In this document: piece by piece, positions 23,349-32,282 of the stretch
Layout of the letters: each line of letters opens with the position of its first letter
Position numbering within the stretch: the first letter of the stretch is position 1
Source: UBA10646 sp046296295
Lineage (GTDB): Bacteria; Bacteroidota; Bacteroidia; Chitinophagales; Chitinophagaceae
Direction of reading: 5' to 3'
NCBI GenBank assembly: GCA_046296295.1
Contig: JBKBLG010000020.1
Span: 1 to 34,261, forward strand
DNA length: 34,261 bases
Notes under the pieces: generated by a model
Told to the model about the DNA's origin: nothing
The model's database searches: none
Seen by the model: only the letters and a program-made list of their open reading frames with translations
Program-made: the position numbers and the translations under genes

Positions 23349-24276
23349 GATAGGTTGTAGTGTAGCTAACACCCACACCAGGTGCAATCTGTTGTAAGCC
23401 AATGCCATTATTAAAACAATCGGGAGCACCCGATAAATTTTCTACAGCTATCGAACTCCGATGGTCGGGTGTGTACACTTGCAAATACTTATAATCGTTG
23501 GTAATAATACGTAAGGTTGCAGCACCGCCTTGTACAATACAAACAGGTATAGTAGCATCGGGCGTTACCTCAAAACAGTCATCTAAATGCTGATGGTGCA
23601 GTTTGGTTGGCGATACAAAAGCAGGAGCAGTAAAGCTACCTGTTGGTATAACCGCTTCGTTCATAACCAATTGCTGCACCGCTTGTACCTGCAAGGTATA
23701 ATCGTTCACCAAACCACCCAAGGTGAAATACGGATGCCAGCCATCGGCAAAAGGAATATCTACTTCGCTATTATTGGTGATATGTGTTATCAACCGTAAT
23801 TCTTGATTGGCCAGTAACTGATAAGTTACATGCATGCTAAAAGCAAAAGGATATCCGGGATCTGTGCCCTGATAATGATACTCAAAACTTGCCCATGCCT
23901 TCTGCTGCATAGCACCATAACTTACTAAAGCAAAAGGTGCATCGTATAACAAACCATGCAAGGCGCTACCATTCAGATAAAACTTATTGAACTTGTACCC
24001 ACGCCCCTGCCATTGGTAGGTGCCGTTGTAGGTACGGCATACAAAAGGTGCTAACTTACTACTTTTAAAAAACTGAGTCGCTGGTTCAATCGATAATTCT
24101 TGCGTTGGATAACCATCGATAACATGTAGCTGTTCTCCGTTGGCGGTAGTAATTTCCCAAGCATTTAAAAAAGCACCATTACTGTAAATGGTTACACTAT
24201 TATTAGGTGCTGAGCCACTCAATGTAACTACGGTATAACCATTAACTAATTGTGCTGCATTGGCAAAAAATTGCAT
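23338..24276 (-). CDS. Aldose 1-epimerase family protein
   Basis: 312 residues, the galactose-mutarotase fold of antiparallel beta sheets. Conserved motifs include FKSSKLAPFVCRTYNGTYQW near 70-90, NGSALHGLLYD near 103-112 with a catalytic-type His, ADGWHPYFTLGG near 198-208 with the second His, LDDCFEV, and ENLSGAPDCFNNGIG near 280 with the probable catalytic Glu. No signal peptide is evident. It would interconvert alpha and beta anomers of a hexose or hexose phosphate; substrate is not readable. A TATTTTTC -7-like box lies 14 nt before the ATG. It is divergent from icmF, 120 nt away. Confidence 0.85.
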   Translation of the reverse strand: MQFFANAAQLVNGYTVVTLSGSAPNNSVTIYSNGAFLNAWEITTANGEQLHVIDGYPTQELSIEPATQFFKSSKLAPFVCRTYNGTYQWQGRGYKFNKFYLNGSALHGLLYDAPFALVSYGAMQQKAWASFEYHYQGTDPGYPFAFSMHVTYQLLANQELRLITHITNNSEVDIPFADGWHPYFTLGGLVNDYTLQVQAVQQLVMNEAVIPTGSFTAPAFVSPTKLHHQHLDDCFEVTPDATIPVCIVQGGAATLRIITNDYKYLQVYTPDHRSSIAVENLSGAPDCFNNGIGLQQIAPGVGVSYTTTYQIT

Positions 24277-24290
24277 ACATCATGTTTGCG

Positions 24291-24298
24291 GAAAAATA
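24291..24298 (-). promoter_or_regulatory. -7-like box of the aldose epimerase promoter
   Basis: On the minus strand TATTTTTC, one mismatch to TAnnTTTG, 14 nt before the ATG at 24276. Confidence 0.4.
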
Positions 24299-24367
24299 CA
24301 ATAACACGTTTAAAATGCGAACTTTTTTACGAAAACTAACAATCGTTCACAATGGATGGCAATGTTG

Positions 24368-24375
24368 TATTTTTG
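24368..24375 (+). promoter_or_regulatory. -7 box of the icmF promoter
   Basis: TATTTTTG matches TAnnTTTG exactly and ends 21 nt before the icmF ATG, the same distance as at pheT. Confidence 0.55.
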
Positions 24376-24396
24376 CTACGAAATTCAAATTGATAC

Positions 24397-27300
24397 ATGA
24401 CTACTACCGTAACACCCAAAGTACGTATTGTAACCGCCGCTAGCCTTTTCGATGGTCATGATGCTGCCATTAACATCATGCGGAGAATTATGCAAGCCAA
24501 AGGTGCCGAAATTATTCATCTTGGGCATAATAGAAGTGTACACGAAATTGTAGAAGCCGCTATTGAAGAAGATGCACATGCCATTGCAATTACAAGCTAC
24601 CAAGGAGGCCACGTAGAATTTTTCAAATACATGAAAGATCTTCTAGACCAAAACGGCTGTGGCCATATTAAAATATTTGGCGGTGGCGGTGGCACCATAT
24701 TACCTGAAGAAATAAGAGAACTACACAACTACGGTATTACGCGTATCTACAGCCCCGACGATGGCCGTCAACTTGGCCTTGAAGGTATGATTGAAGATGT
24801 TATTGAACGCAGCAAGCAACTACTTACAGCCACACACAGTTGGAACGGTAAGTTACCCCTCAACGAAACAAAAGATGTTCGCCGCATTGCAAGAGCTATT
24901 TCTTTAGCTGAAAATGGCAATGATTACACACCTATTATTACAGAAATAACCCCCACAACAACAGTAACCAGTGCAGTATTAGGCATTACCGGCACCGGTG
25001 GTGCAGGCAAAAGCTCTGTTACCGATGAAATTGTTCGCAGGTTCTTAAACCACTATACCGATAAAACCATTGCAGTTATTTCGGTAGACCCATCTAAGAA
25101 AAAAACCGGAGGTGCTTTGCTTGGCGATCGTATCCGTATGAATAGCATCAGCCACCCAAGGGCCTATATGCGTAGCCTTGCCACCCGCGATGATAATACA
25201 GCACTTAGCGGGGCAGTGCAGCAAGCACTAGACATTTGCCGTAAGGCGGGCTTCGATTTAATTGTATTAGAAAGTGCTGGGGTTGGACAAAGCGATGCCA
25301 GTATTCTCGATTACTGCGATGTAAGCCTCTATGTGATGACACCGGAATATGGCGCCGCTAGTCAACTTGAGAAAATAAATATGCTCGATTATGCCGATGT
25401 AATTGCCATTAACAAATTCGATAAAGCGGGTGCACTCGATGCAATTGCCGATGTTCGCAAGCAATACAAACGCAATCATCAACTTTGGATGGCTAAAGAT
25501 GAAGAGCTACCCATTGTAGGCACCATGGCCAGCAAATTCAACGACGATGGTGTGAACCAACTCTTCGCCATACTCATCCAAAAACTTAGCGAAAAAACCA
25601 GCCTAACACTAGGCGATGTTACCTTTTCAGAAACAGCAAAGGTTAACCAATCGGTTATTCCCCCAAGCCGCGTTCGCTACCTCAGCGAAATTGCCGAAGA
25701 AGCCAAACGCTACGATACCTGGGTTACCGAACAGTGCACCATTGCCAGCAAGCTATACCAAATCAATGGCGTTATTAGCGAACCTGGCATGAGCGATATT
25801 GGTGCCTTACGGCAAATGCAAAAGCACTTTGAACGTCAACTTCACCCCGAATGCAAAGCTTTAATTGAGGCTTGGCCACAAGTAGTACACAAGTATAACA
25901 ACCCTATATTTGAATATCAGGTACGCGATAAAACGATTCGCCAAGAGCTTACAACCACCTCTTTAAGTGGCACTACTATCAAAAAAGTAGTACTACCTCG
26001 ATACAAAGATTGGGGCGACATACTACGTTGGCAAATGCAAGAAAATGTTCCAGGCGAATTTCCATATACAGCAGGCGTATTTGAATTGAAACGAGCCGGC
26101 GAAGACCCTACTCGTATGTTTGCTGGCGAAGGCGGCCCTGAACGTACCAATAAGCGCTTTCATTATGTTAGTATGGGCCAGCCTGCCAAACGCTTGAGTA
26201 CAGCCTTTGATAGCGTTACACTTTACGGTGAAGACCCAGCTTATCGCCCTGACATCTATGGTAAAATTGGCAACAGTGGTGTAAGTATTGCTACTGTAGA
26301 CGATGCTAAAAAATTGTACAGCGGTTTCGATTTATGTGCTCCTAACACATCGGTTAGTATGACTATCAATGGACCAGCTCCAATTATATTGGCATTTTTC
26401 ATGAACGCTGCCATTGATCAGCAATGCGAAAAAAAGATTACAGAACTCGGCCTTTGGGATCAGGTGAAAGCTTATGCAACTGCTAAGTATGCACAACTGC
26501 CACGCCCAACGTATTATAATCCGCTAGCACCGGAACGCTTACCCGAAGGCAACAACGGATTAGGCTTACAATTGCTTGGCCTTAGTGGCGATGAGGTATT
26601 ACCTGCCGATGTATATGAGCAATGCAAAACACAAGCCCTGCAACAAGTTCGTGGTACTGTACAAGCCGATATACTTAAAGAAGATCAGGCACAAAACACC
26701 TGTATTTTCAGTACTGAATTTGCCCTTAAACTCATGGGCGACGTACAAGCTTATTTTATTGAAAAAAAGGTGCGAAATTTCTATAGCGTAAGTATTAGTG
26801 GCTACCATATTGCCGAAGCTGGTGCCAACCCAATTACTCAGCTCGCATTTACACTTGCCAATGGCTTCACTTATGTAGAATACTACCTCAGCAGAGGCAT
26901 GCATATCGATGATTTTGCACCTAACCTCTCTTTCTTCTTTAGCAATGGCATGGATCCGGAGTATAGTGTTATAGGAAGAGTTGCTCGTCGTATTTGGGCT
27001 AAGGCCATGAAGTATAAATACAAAGGCAACGAACGCAGCCAAAAACTAAAATATCACATTCAAACCAGCGGTCGTAGCCTACATGCACAGGAAATAGATT
27101 TCAACGATATACGTACCACCTTACAAGCCCTGTATGCTATTTACGACAACTGCAACAGCTTACACACCAATGCCTACGATGAAGCTATTACCACGCCAAC
27201 AGAAGAAAGTGTTCGCCGGGCTATGGCTATACAGCTTATTATAAACCGAGAGTTAGGCAGCGCTAAAACTGAAAACTTTATTCAAGGCAGCTTTGCTATA

Positions 27301-27750
27301 GAAGAATTAACCGATTTAGTAGAAGAAGCTGTGATGAATGAGTTCCATAGAATTACCGATCGTGGCGGTGTACTCGGTGCCATGGAACGTATGTATCAAC
27401 GTAATAAAATTCAAGAAGAAAGTTTATACTACGAACACCTGAAGCATACCGGCGACTTGCCTATTATTGGTGTGAATACGTTTTTAAATAAAAACGGAAG
27501 CCCCACTGTATTACCAGCTGAAGTAATTCGTAGTACCACCGAAGAAAAAGAACAACAAATTCAAAACCTTGCTGCATTTCATAAACGTAACCAAAATAAA
27601 TCGGCCGAAATGTTGCAACGCTTACAACAAGTGGCTATTAACAATGGCAACCTTTTTGCCGAATTAATGGAAACAGTAAAGTATTGTAGCCTCGGACAAA
27701 TTACCAATGCACTCTATCAAGTTGGTGGTCAATATCGCCGTAACATGTAA
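24397..27750 (+). CDS. icmF: Fused isobutyryl-CoA mutase (IcmF): B12 domain, MeaB-like GTPase and mutase
   Basis: 1117 residues, full IcmF architecture. The N-terminal B12-binding domain (about 8-145) has FDGHDAAIN with His21 as lower cobalt ligand. The middle P-loop G3E-type GTPase chaperone (about 195-420) has GITGTGGAGKSS (196-207), SVDPSKKKTGG and NKFDK. The C-terminal TIM-barrel acyl-CoA mutase (about 540-1100) has FPYTAGVFELKRAGEDPTRM and AGEGGPERTNKRFHYVS, giving the IcmF-type active site rather than the TIRQYAGFS of methylmalonyl-CoA mutase. It rearranges isobutyryl-CoA and n-butyryl-CoA, and possibly related acyl-CoAs, with adenosylcobalamin. It looks monocistronic. No B12 riboswitch is visible in the 120-nt leader. 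Two repeat copies lie inside. Confidence 0.95.
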   Translation: MTTTVTPKVRIVTAASLFDGHDAAINIMRRIMQAKGAEIIHLGHNRSVHEIVEAAIEEDAHAIAITSYQGGHVEFFKYMKDLLDQNGCGHIKIFGGGGGTILPEEIRELHNYGITRIYSPDDGRQLGLEGMIEDVIERSKQLLTATHSWNGKLPLNETKDVRRIARAISLAENGNDYTPIITEITPTTTVTSAVLGITGTGGAGKSSVTDEIVRRFLNHYTDKTIAVISVDPSKKKTGGALLGDRIRMNSISHPRAYMRSLATRDDNTALSGAVQQALDICRKAGFDLIVLESAGVGQSDASILDYCDVSLYVMTPEYGAASQLEKINMLDYADVIAINKFDKAGALDAIADVRKQYKRNHQLWMAKDEELPIVGTMASKFNDDGVNQLFAILIQKLSEKTSLTLGDVTFSETAKVNQSVIPPSRVRYLSEIAEEAKRYDTWVTEQCTIASKLYQINGVISEPGMSDIGALRQMQKHFERQLHPECKALIEAWPQVVHKYNNPIFEYQVRDKTIRQELTTTSLSGTTIKKVVLPRYKDWGDILRWQMQENVPGEFPYTAGVFELKRAGEDPTRMFAGEGGPERTNKRFHYVSMGQPAKRLSTAFDSVTLYGEDPAYRPDIYGKIGNSGVSIATVDDAKKLYSGFDLCAPNTSVSMTINGPAPIILAFFMNAAIDQQCEKKITELGLWDQVKAYATAKYAQLPRPTYYNPLAPERLPEGNNGLGLQLLGLSGDEVLPADVYEQCKTQALQQVRGTVQADILKEDQAQNTCIFSTEFALKLMGDVQAYFIEKKVRNFYSVSISGYHIAEAGANPITQLAFTLANGFTYVEYYLSRGMHIDDFAPNLSFFFSNGMDPEYSVIGRVARRIWAKAMKYKYKGNERSQKLKYHIQTSGRSLHAQEIDFNDIRTTLQALYAIYDNCNSLHTNAYDEAITTPTEESVRRAMAIQLIINRELGSAKTENFIQGSFAIEELTDLVEEAVMNEFHRITDRGGVLGAMERMYQRNKIQEESLYYEHLKHTGDLPIIGVNTFLNKNGSPTVLPAEVIRSTTEEKEQQIQNLAAFHKRNQNKSAEMLQRLQQVAINNGNLFAELMETVKYCSLGQITNALYQVGGQYRRNM
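25233..25247 (+). repeat. CATTTRCC-GNAA-GGY element, copy 18 (GCC/GGC, inside icmF)
   Basis: CATTTGCCGTAAGGC on the plus strand. The gene frame reads DICRKAG. Confidence 0.75.
25804..25818 (-). repeat. CATTTRCC-GNAA-GGY element, copy 19 (GCC/GGC, inside icmF)
   Basis: On the minus strand CATTTGCCGTAAGGC, the same 15-mer as copy 18 but opposite strand. The gene frame reads ALRQM. Confidence 0.75.
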
Positions 27751-27755
27751 GGCAC

Positions 27756-27769
27756 ACCTTACGGTAAAA
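27756..27769 (-). repeat. CATTTRCC-GNAA-GGY element, copy 20
   Basis: On the minus strand TTTTACCGTAAGGT, 5 nt after the icmF stop and left of the shared terminator. Confidence 0.75.
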
Positions 27770-27774
27770 TAAAT

Positions 27775-27804
27775 AACGCCGAAGTAAGCTTTTACTTCGG
27801 CGTT
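27775..27804. terminator. Bidirectional terminator between icmF and the GHL10 gene
   Basis: 13-bp perfect arms AACGCCGAAGTAA/TTACTTCGGCGTT around GCTT, between convergent stops. Confidence 0.8.
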
Positions 27805-27825
27805 TATCATTTACGTAAGTATTAC

Positions 27826-29415
27826 TTATTTCTGCTTTACAAGCGACCAACCTTTATTGGTTTTAACAAGCTGAAGGGTATTACTTGGCGAGCTCTCATT
27901 ATTCTCAATATCAACAACGGTTGCGGCAATAAAGCAACGCTCCCACGAGGCTGGTAGCTGTTCAAATATCAAACTGATATCTCCCTCTTTTTGATTATCG
28001 TTGATCACGGTAATGGTTCTTGGCGTGCGGTACAAACTACTTAAGTCATCGTTATAATACAGTACTAACTTACAAACCACCTGTTCCGTAGTATCATTTA
28101 TAGCTCCTTTAATAGTAATACCTGTAGCAGTGAAATGTTTCTCTTTAGGTTGTTGCAAGCGAGGTGCTGGCGGAGGCACACTATCTATCCAAGGCATAGG
28201 CGGCACTAAACTCGGATAGCGGTAGTATACTTGCTGCAACGAATCGTTCCAACCCATAGGATTTTTCTCAAAAGTTTTACTACTGAAATAAGCACTACCA
28301 TATACATTAGGGGTATTACGAGCTATGGTAATTTGTTTAGGAATTTGGTTACTATCTTTCCAAGCACTTGTGGTACCAGCTCTATAAATGCCATGCCCGA
28401 TATATACATGCTTACCATAACTATGTTCGGCCCACCATTGGGTTAGGGTTTCGTAATCGCACAGTTTGTGGCCTGTTTCCCAGTACAATTGCGGCACTAC
28501 ATAATCAATCCAACCTTCACGCATCCATAGTAGAATATCGGCATATAAATCGTCGTAATTGGTTTGTCCGGCTTTGGTATTGCTGCCCATGGGGTCTTTA
28601 CTTGAGTTGCGCCAAACACCGAACGGGCTAATTCCAAACTTAACAGTAGGCCTTTCGTTACGAATGGTTTCATGCAACAACTTAATAATGCTGTCGCAAT
28701 TACTTCTACGCCAATCGTCTTTATTTAAACCGCGTGAGTATTTCGCATAATTCTTTTGATCAGGAAAATCTTTCCCGGGCACTCTATACGGATAAAAATA
28801 ATCGTCCATATGTATAGCGTCCACATCGTAACGGCGTACAATATCTTTTACTACACGAGCCACATGTTTTAACACTTCTGGCTCACCGGGGTCGAAATAT
28901 TTTTTGCCCTCAAATGTTATGAACCAATTAGGATGCACTTTGGTAATATGTGTTGGCGCTACCGAACTTTTACTCACGTTAAAAACAGCTCGGTAGGGGT
29001 TTAGCCATGCATGAAATTCCATACCACGTTGATGCGTTGCTTCAATCATAAACTGCAGCGGATCGTAAAAAGGCGTGGGGGGCTTGCCCTGTGTACCTGT
29101 TAAATATTCGCTCCAAGGTTCTAATGTACTCGGATAAAATGCATCGGCAGCCGGACGCACCTGCATTATGATTGCATTCATGCCATTGCGTTGATGCAAA
29201 TCGAGTAAGCGAATAAACTCTGCTTTTTGTTGTTCAACGTTTAGGGTTCTTTTGCTGGGCCAATCAATGTTTTCAACGGTGGCTATCCATACGGCTCTAA
29301 ACTCAAATTTCGGCTGAGCATTTACCGTAAGATTACAGCATAAACATATCATCATGGCAATACTAAACCATGATAATGACTGTGTGTGAAATTTTTTTGG
29401 CAATCTTAACTTCAT
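27826..29415 (-). CDS. Secreted GHL10-type glycosyl hydrolase (YngK-like)
   Basis: 529 residues. The signal peptide lies at about 1-33 (SLSWFSIAMMICLCCNLTVNAQ). The GHL10/DUF187 (beta/alpha)8 domain spans about 37-370 and begins EFRAVWIATVENIDWPS, the family hallmark. It continues with MNAIIMQVRPAADAFYPS, FHAWLNPYR, DAIHMDDYFYPY, KFGISPFGVWRN, and YVVPQLYWETG. A C-terminal beta domain (about 420-525) follows. Related proteins act on cell-wall or exopolysaccharide glycans; the substrate is unknown here. A -7-like TATCTTAG overlaps the stop of the upstream MarR gene 8 nt before this ATG, so it may have its own promoter or be in an operon with marR. Confidence 0.88.
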   Translation of the reverse strand: MKLRLPKKFHTQSLSWFSIAMMICLCCNLTVNAQPKFEFRAVWIATVENIDWPSKRTLNVEQQKAEFIRLLDLHQRNGMNAIIMQVRPAADAFYPSTLEPWSEYLTGTQGKPPTPFYDPLQFMIEATHQRGMEFHAWLNPYRAVFNVSKSSVAPTHITKVHPNWFITFEGKKYFDPGEPEVLKHVARVVKDIVRRYDVDAIHMDDYFYPYRVPGKDFPDQKNYAKYSRGLNKDDWRRSNCDSIIKLLHETIRNERPTVKFGISPFGVWRNSSKDPMGSNTKAGQTNYDDLYADILLWMREGWIDYVVPQLYWETGHKLCDYETLTQWWAEHSYGKHVYIGHGIYRAGTTSAWKDSNQIPKQITIARNTPNVYGSAYFSSKTFEKNPMGWNDSLQQVYYRYPSLVPPMPWIDSVPPPAPRLQQPKEKHFTATGITIKGAINDTTEQVVCKLVLYYNDDLSSLYRTPRTITVINDNQKEGDISLIFEQLPASWERCFIAATVVDIENNESSPSNTLQLVKTNKGWSLVKQK

Positions 29416-29422
29416 GATGCTG

Positions 29423-29430
29423 CTAAGATA
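29423..29430 (-). promoter_or_regulatory. -7-like box overlapping the marR stop
   Basis: On the minus strand TATCTTAG (TAnnTTTG with one mismatch). Its last three bases are the TAG stop of the MarR gene. The ATG of the GHL10 gene begins 7 nt later. The same variant, TATCTTAG, precedes the DinB gene at 33232-33239. Confidence 0.35.
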
Positions 29431-29899
29431 CGAGCCTACGTTTGGTATTGTTACCTCTCATTTTATCGAGTAGGTTACTTAGTTGTTCGCACTCTTGTTC
29501 GCTTAACTGATTACTCACTATACTATCTAACTCATGGTTAATGGCATCGAGCCTTTCAAGCACAGCCAACCCATGCGCTGCAATGGTTATATCTACCAAA
29601 CGTTTATCGAGCGGATTCGCTTTTTTGCATACCAAATGTTTCAACACCATACGATCTACAATGCGGCTGGTATCACTCATTTTATCGAGCATGCGAGCCC
29701 TAATTTGAAGGGTACTCAACGGTTCTTTACTACCACGCAAAATGCGTAGAATATTGTATTGCTGAGGTGTAATGTCTTCTTTAGCAAGAAATTGCTTTAC
29801 TCGTTCGGCCAACCAAGTATGTGTGTAGAAAACATTGATCATTACCTTTTGAAAGGCATTGCGAAAGCTGTTTTGCTGAATGTCTGATTCAATACCCAT
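29423..29899 (-). CDS. MarR family transcriptional regulator
   Basis: 158 residues. The long N-terminal helix (about 10-40) forms the dimer interface. The winged helix follows: helix ITPQQYNILRILRGSKE (about 43-58), DNA-reading helices LSTLQIRARM and MSDTSRIVDRMV, then the wing KRLVDITIAAHG. The C-terminal helix closes the dimer. No ligand residue is evident. It stands just upstream of the GHL10 gene on the same strand with a 7-nt gap, so control of that gene, or of itself, is plausible. Confidence 0.85.
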   Translation of the reverse strand: MGIESDIQQNSFRNAFQKVMINVFYTHTWLAERVKQFLAKEDITPQQYNILRILRGSKEPLSTLQIRARMLDKMSDTSRIVDRMVLKHLVCKKANPLDKRLVDITIAAHGLAVLERLDAINHELDSIVSNQLSEQECEQLSNLLDKMRGNNTKRRLVS

Positions 29900-30016
29900 A
29901 CAGAATTAGTTTTGGCTACACCAACCGAATGGGGGGAATTAGATTGTGTGTTACTTTGTCTAAAATAACTAATATAAATTCAACAACAAAGACTATTTCA
30001 TAAAGTAGAGCAAGCA

Positions 30017-30035
30017 ATTTACCTTACGGTAAATG
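30017..30035 (-). repeat. CATTTRCC-GNAA-GGY element, copy 21 (fully symmetric)
   Basis: On the minus strand CATTTACCGTAAGGTAAAT. A 7-bp perfect stem around GTAA, 20 nt downstream of the radical SAM gene stop. Confidence 0.85.
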
Positions 30036-30055
30036 TTACAATTGTACGTAATACA

Positions 30056-31087
30056 CTACGTTTCCCAAACTTTAAGACCTTCACTACAATTAGCACAAAT
30101 ATCAATGTTCTTACGGCTAGTCATTAGTTGTCTACGAAACTGCTGATAATTATCATTTTTCCAGATATCTGCAAAGTTTTGCATCTTCAAGTTACCTAAG
30201 CGATGCATGGCATCTTTATCAAAGCAGCAAGGTACAACGAGGCCATCCCAGGTAATTACATTGGCACTCCACAAACGCCAACAATGGTTATTCAAGCCGC
30301 TTTTGATTTTCATGGTACCATCTTCAGCCTTTTTATAACGACTATACTTATCGATGGTAGGAATGAGTTGATTCGGATCGTTTTCGTAATCGTACACTTG
30401 TGCCGTTTTAAAACGCACTTGATCAACCCCTATTTCAGCAGCCAACTTTTTAATATCCTCTATTTGATGTTCATTGGGTTTTACCACCAAAAACTGAAAG
30501 AACACAAAAGGCTTTTTGCTATTGAGTTGCTTTTTCCATTTTACAATATTGCGAGCCCCTTCTAACACTTTTTCAAGCTTACCCCCTACGCGGTACGATT
30601 GATATACATCTTGTGTTGTACCATCAATAGAAATAATGAGCCTATCGAGGCCGCTCTCTACCGTTGCTTTAGCACGTTCATCGTTCAAATAGTGTGCATT
30701 GGTGCTGGTAGCAGTATAAATACCTTTCGCTGAAGCATACTTGACCATATCCAAGAATTTTGGATTGAGGTAAGGCTCTCCCTGAAAATAAAATACCAAG
30801 TACAATAACTTACGGTGTATTTGGTCGATGGTTTCCGTAAAAAAATCTTGCTGCAACATACCCGTTGGGCGGGTAAATTCTCTTAACCCACTCGGACATT
30901 CCGGACAACGTAGGTTACAACTGGTAGTAGGTTCAAACGATATAGAAATAGGCTGCCCCCATTGTATAGGCTTACCCGTGAGCTTACTGATTTGATAGCT
31001 ACTCCACACTTTAGCCATGTTGATAATGCGGCTAGGGGTGAGCTTTGTAATCAGGTTAACTGTATCGTTCCAATTGAAATAAGGCAT
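30056..31087 (-). CDS. Radical SAM protein with SPASM domain
   Basis: 343 residues from the ATG at 31087; an alternative ATG at 31108 adds 7. The N-terminal helix (KLTPSRIINMAKVWSSYQISK) leads to ISFEPTTSCNLRCPECPSG, whose CxxxCxxC cysteines bind the radical [4Fe-4S] cluster. The TIM-barrel core has LVFYFQGEPYLNP (GEP motif) and LIISIDGTT. The C-terminal SPASM region carries more Cys for auxiliary clusters (HCWRLW, VPCCFD, IDICANCSEG). Such enzymes modify peptides, sugars or cofactors; no substrate peptide gene is visible nearby. It is divergent from the GH25 gene. Confidence 0.87.
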   Translation of the reverse strand: MPYFNWNDTVNLITKLTPSRIINMAKVWSSYQISKLTGKPIQWGQPISISFEPTTSCNLRCPECPSGLREFTRPTGMLQQDFFTETIDQIHRKLLYLVFYFQGEPYLNPKFLDMVKYASAKGIYTATSTNAHYLNDERAKATVESGLDRLIISIDGTTQDVYQSYRVGGKLEKVLEGARNIVKWKKQLNSKKPFVFFQFLVVKPNEHQIEDIKKLAAEIGVDQVRFKTAQVYDYENDPNQLIPTIDKYSRYKKAEDGTMKIKSGLNNHCWRLWSANVITWDGLVVPCCFDKDAMHRLGNLKMQNFADIWKNDNYQQFRRQLMTSRKNIDICANCSEGLKVWET

Positions 31088-31155
31088 GCCCCGAAGATAG
31101 GGCAACATTTTTTTGCCATGTAATTACATGCAAGCACATTTGTACTAATAATGAT

Positions 31156-31941
31156 ATGGCAACACCAACAACTTCTAAAATCGTAAAAACACCATATGTT
31201 GTAGTAGCAACGCTTGCCCTCCTATTACTGCTACTAGCAGCAGGGGGTTATTGGTGGTGGCAGAAAACAAAGATGGATGCAGCTGAGTTTGCTGTTTATA
31301 CAGGATTTCAAATACCGATTCCAACAGGCTATGAAATACATGGCGTAGATGTTAGCAAATACCAAGGTTTTGTGGCATGGAAAAAGCTACAACAAATGCG
31401 AGAAAAAGATATTCGCTTGCACTTTGCTTTTATCAAAGCCACTGAAGGTTTGGGTAAGATAGATGCTCAATTTGAACGTAATTGGCACGAAAGCAAAAAA
31501 GCAGGTATGGTGCGTGGCGCTTATCACTTTTTTCTGCCTACTAAAGATGGTAAGGCTCAAGCCAAGCACTTTTTACGTACGGTAACCTTAGCACCCGGCG
31601 ATCTGCCACCTGTGCTTGATATTGAACAATTGTATGGCGTATCTCCTGAAAAAATGCGAAAAGAGGTAAAAGCTTGGCTCACTACCGTAGAAAATGCTAC
31701 TGGCGTTCGTCCTATTTTATACACTTATGTTAACTTTTACGAACGCTTTTTAGGTGACGATTTTAATGATTACACCCTTTGGGCTGCCCACTATTTTCAA
31801 CCAGAACAACCTCGCATTCAACGCCAATGGCATTTTTGGCAACACAGCGAAAAAGGTCGTGTGAATGGCGTGGTAGGTCCTATTGATATGAATGTGTTTA
31901 ACGGCGATAGTACTGAGTTTGCCAAGTTGCTACTACAATAA
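31156..31941 (+). CDS. GH25 family lysozyme (membrane-anchored)
   Basis: 261 residues. One N-terminal TM or uncleaved signal segment (VVVATLALLLLLLAAGGYWWW, about 15-35; shown in part) precedes the GH25 (beta/alpha) barrel. It starts GVDVSKYQGFVAW, then FAFIKATEG, GAYHFF, and VLDIEQLYG with the catalytic Asp/Glu pair, then ILYTYVNFYERFL, LWAAHY and WQHSEKGRV. It would cleave the MurNAc-GlcNAc bond of peptidoglycan at the outer face of the inner membrane. It is followed after 56 nt by an 89-aa membrane gene on the same strand. Confidence 0.9.
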   Translation: MATPTTSKIVKTPYVVVATLALLLLLLAAGGYWWWQKTKMDAAEFAVYTGFQIPIPTGYEIHGVDVSKYQGFVAWKKLQQMREKDIRLHFAFIKATEGLGKIDAQFERNWHESKKAGMVRGAYHFFLPTKDGKAQAKHFLRTVTLAPGDLPPVLDIEQLYGVSPEKMRKEVKAWLTTVENATGVRPILYTYVNFYERFLGDDFNDYTLWAAHYFQPEQPRIQRQWHFWQHSEKGRVNGVVGPIDMNVFNGDSTEFAKLLLQ

Positions 31942-31997
31942 CAACTTTTCTGCTAGAAGCTTGTTAGGTTACAGCATTACCAGAAATTACCGTTAAC

Positions 31998-32267
31998 ATG
32001 GAGCCAGAAGTTACACGCTTTCTCAAACGTATCGGGTGGAGTTTATTCGTAACCTTCGTATGGATGATGGTGAACTGCACCGTTGGCATTATGTTCGGTT
32101 GGGGCTTTCCAAAAGCAGCACCCGTTTTGGGTAATTATTTATACTGGGGCTTTGCTTTTGTTAGCGGCTTGGGGCTGGCCTTGTATTTACTACGCCTCTG
32201 GAAAAACAAAATCGACTGGAAAATACCAACGCCAGCCGATTATTACGAAACATTACAACAACCGTAG
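31998..32267 (+). CDS. Small two-TM membrane protein of unknown function
   Basis: 89 residues. TM1 lies at about 13-33 (SLFVTFVWMMVNCTVGIMFGW; shown in part) and TM2 at about 47-66 (YWGFAFVSGLGLALYLLRLW). The C-terminus is polar (KNKIDWKIPTPADYYETLQQ). It follows the GH25 gene by 56 nt and is probably co-transcribed. No family is recognised. Confidence 0.7.
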   Translation: MEPEVTRFLKRIGWSLFVTFVWMMVNCTVGIMFGWGFPKAAPVLGNYLYWGFAFVSGLGLALYLLRLWKNKIDWKIPTPADYYETLQQP

Positions 32268-32282
32268 CCTACAGCTATTGTA

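Noticed and set aside
29319..29331. CATTTACCGTAAG in the GHL10 signal-peptide codons
   Set aside because: The right stem is GA instead of GG, so it was treated as a degenerate half-copy and not counted.
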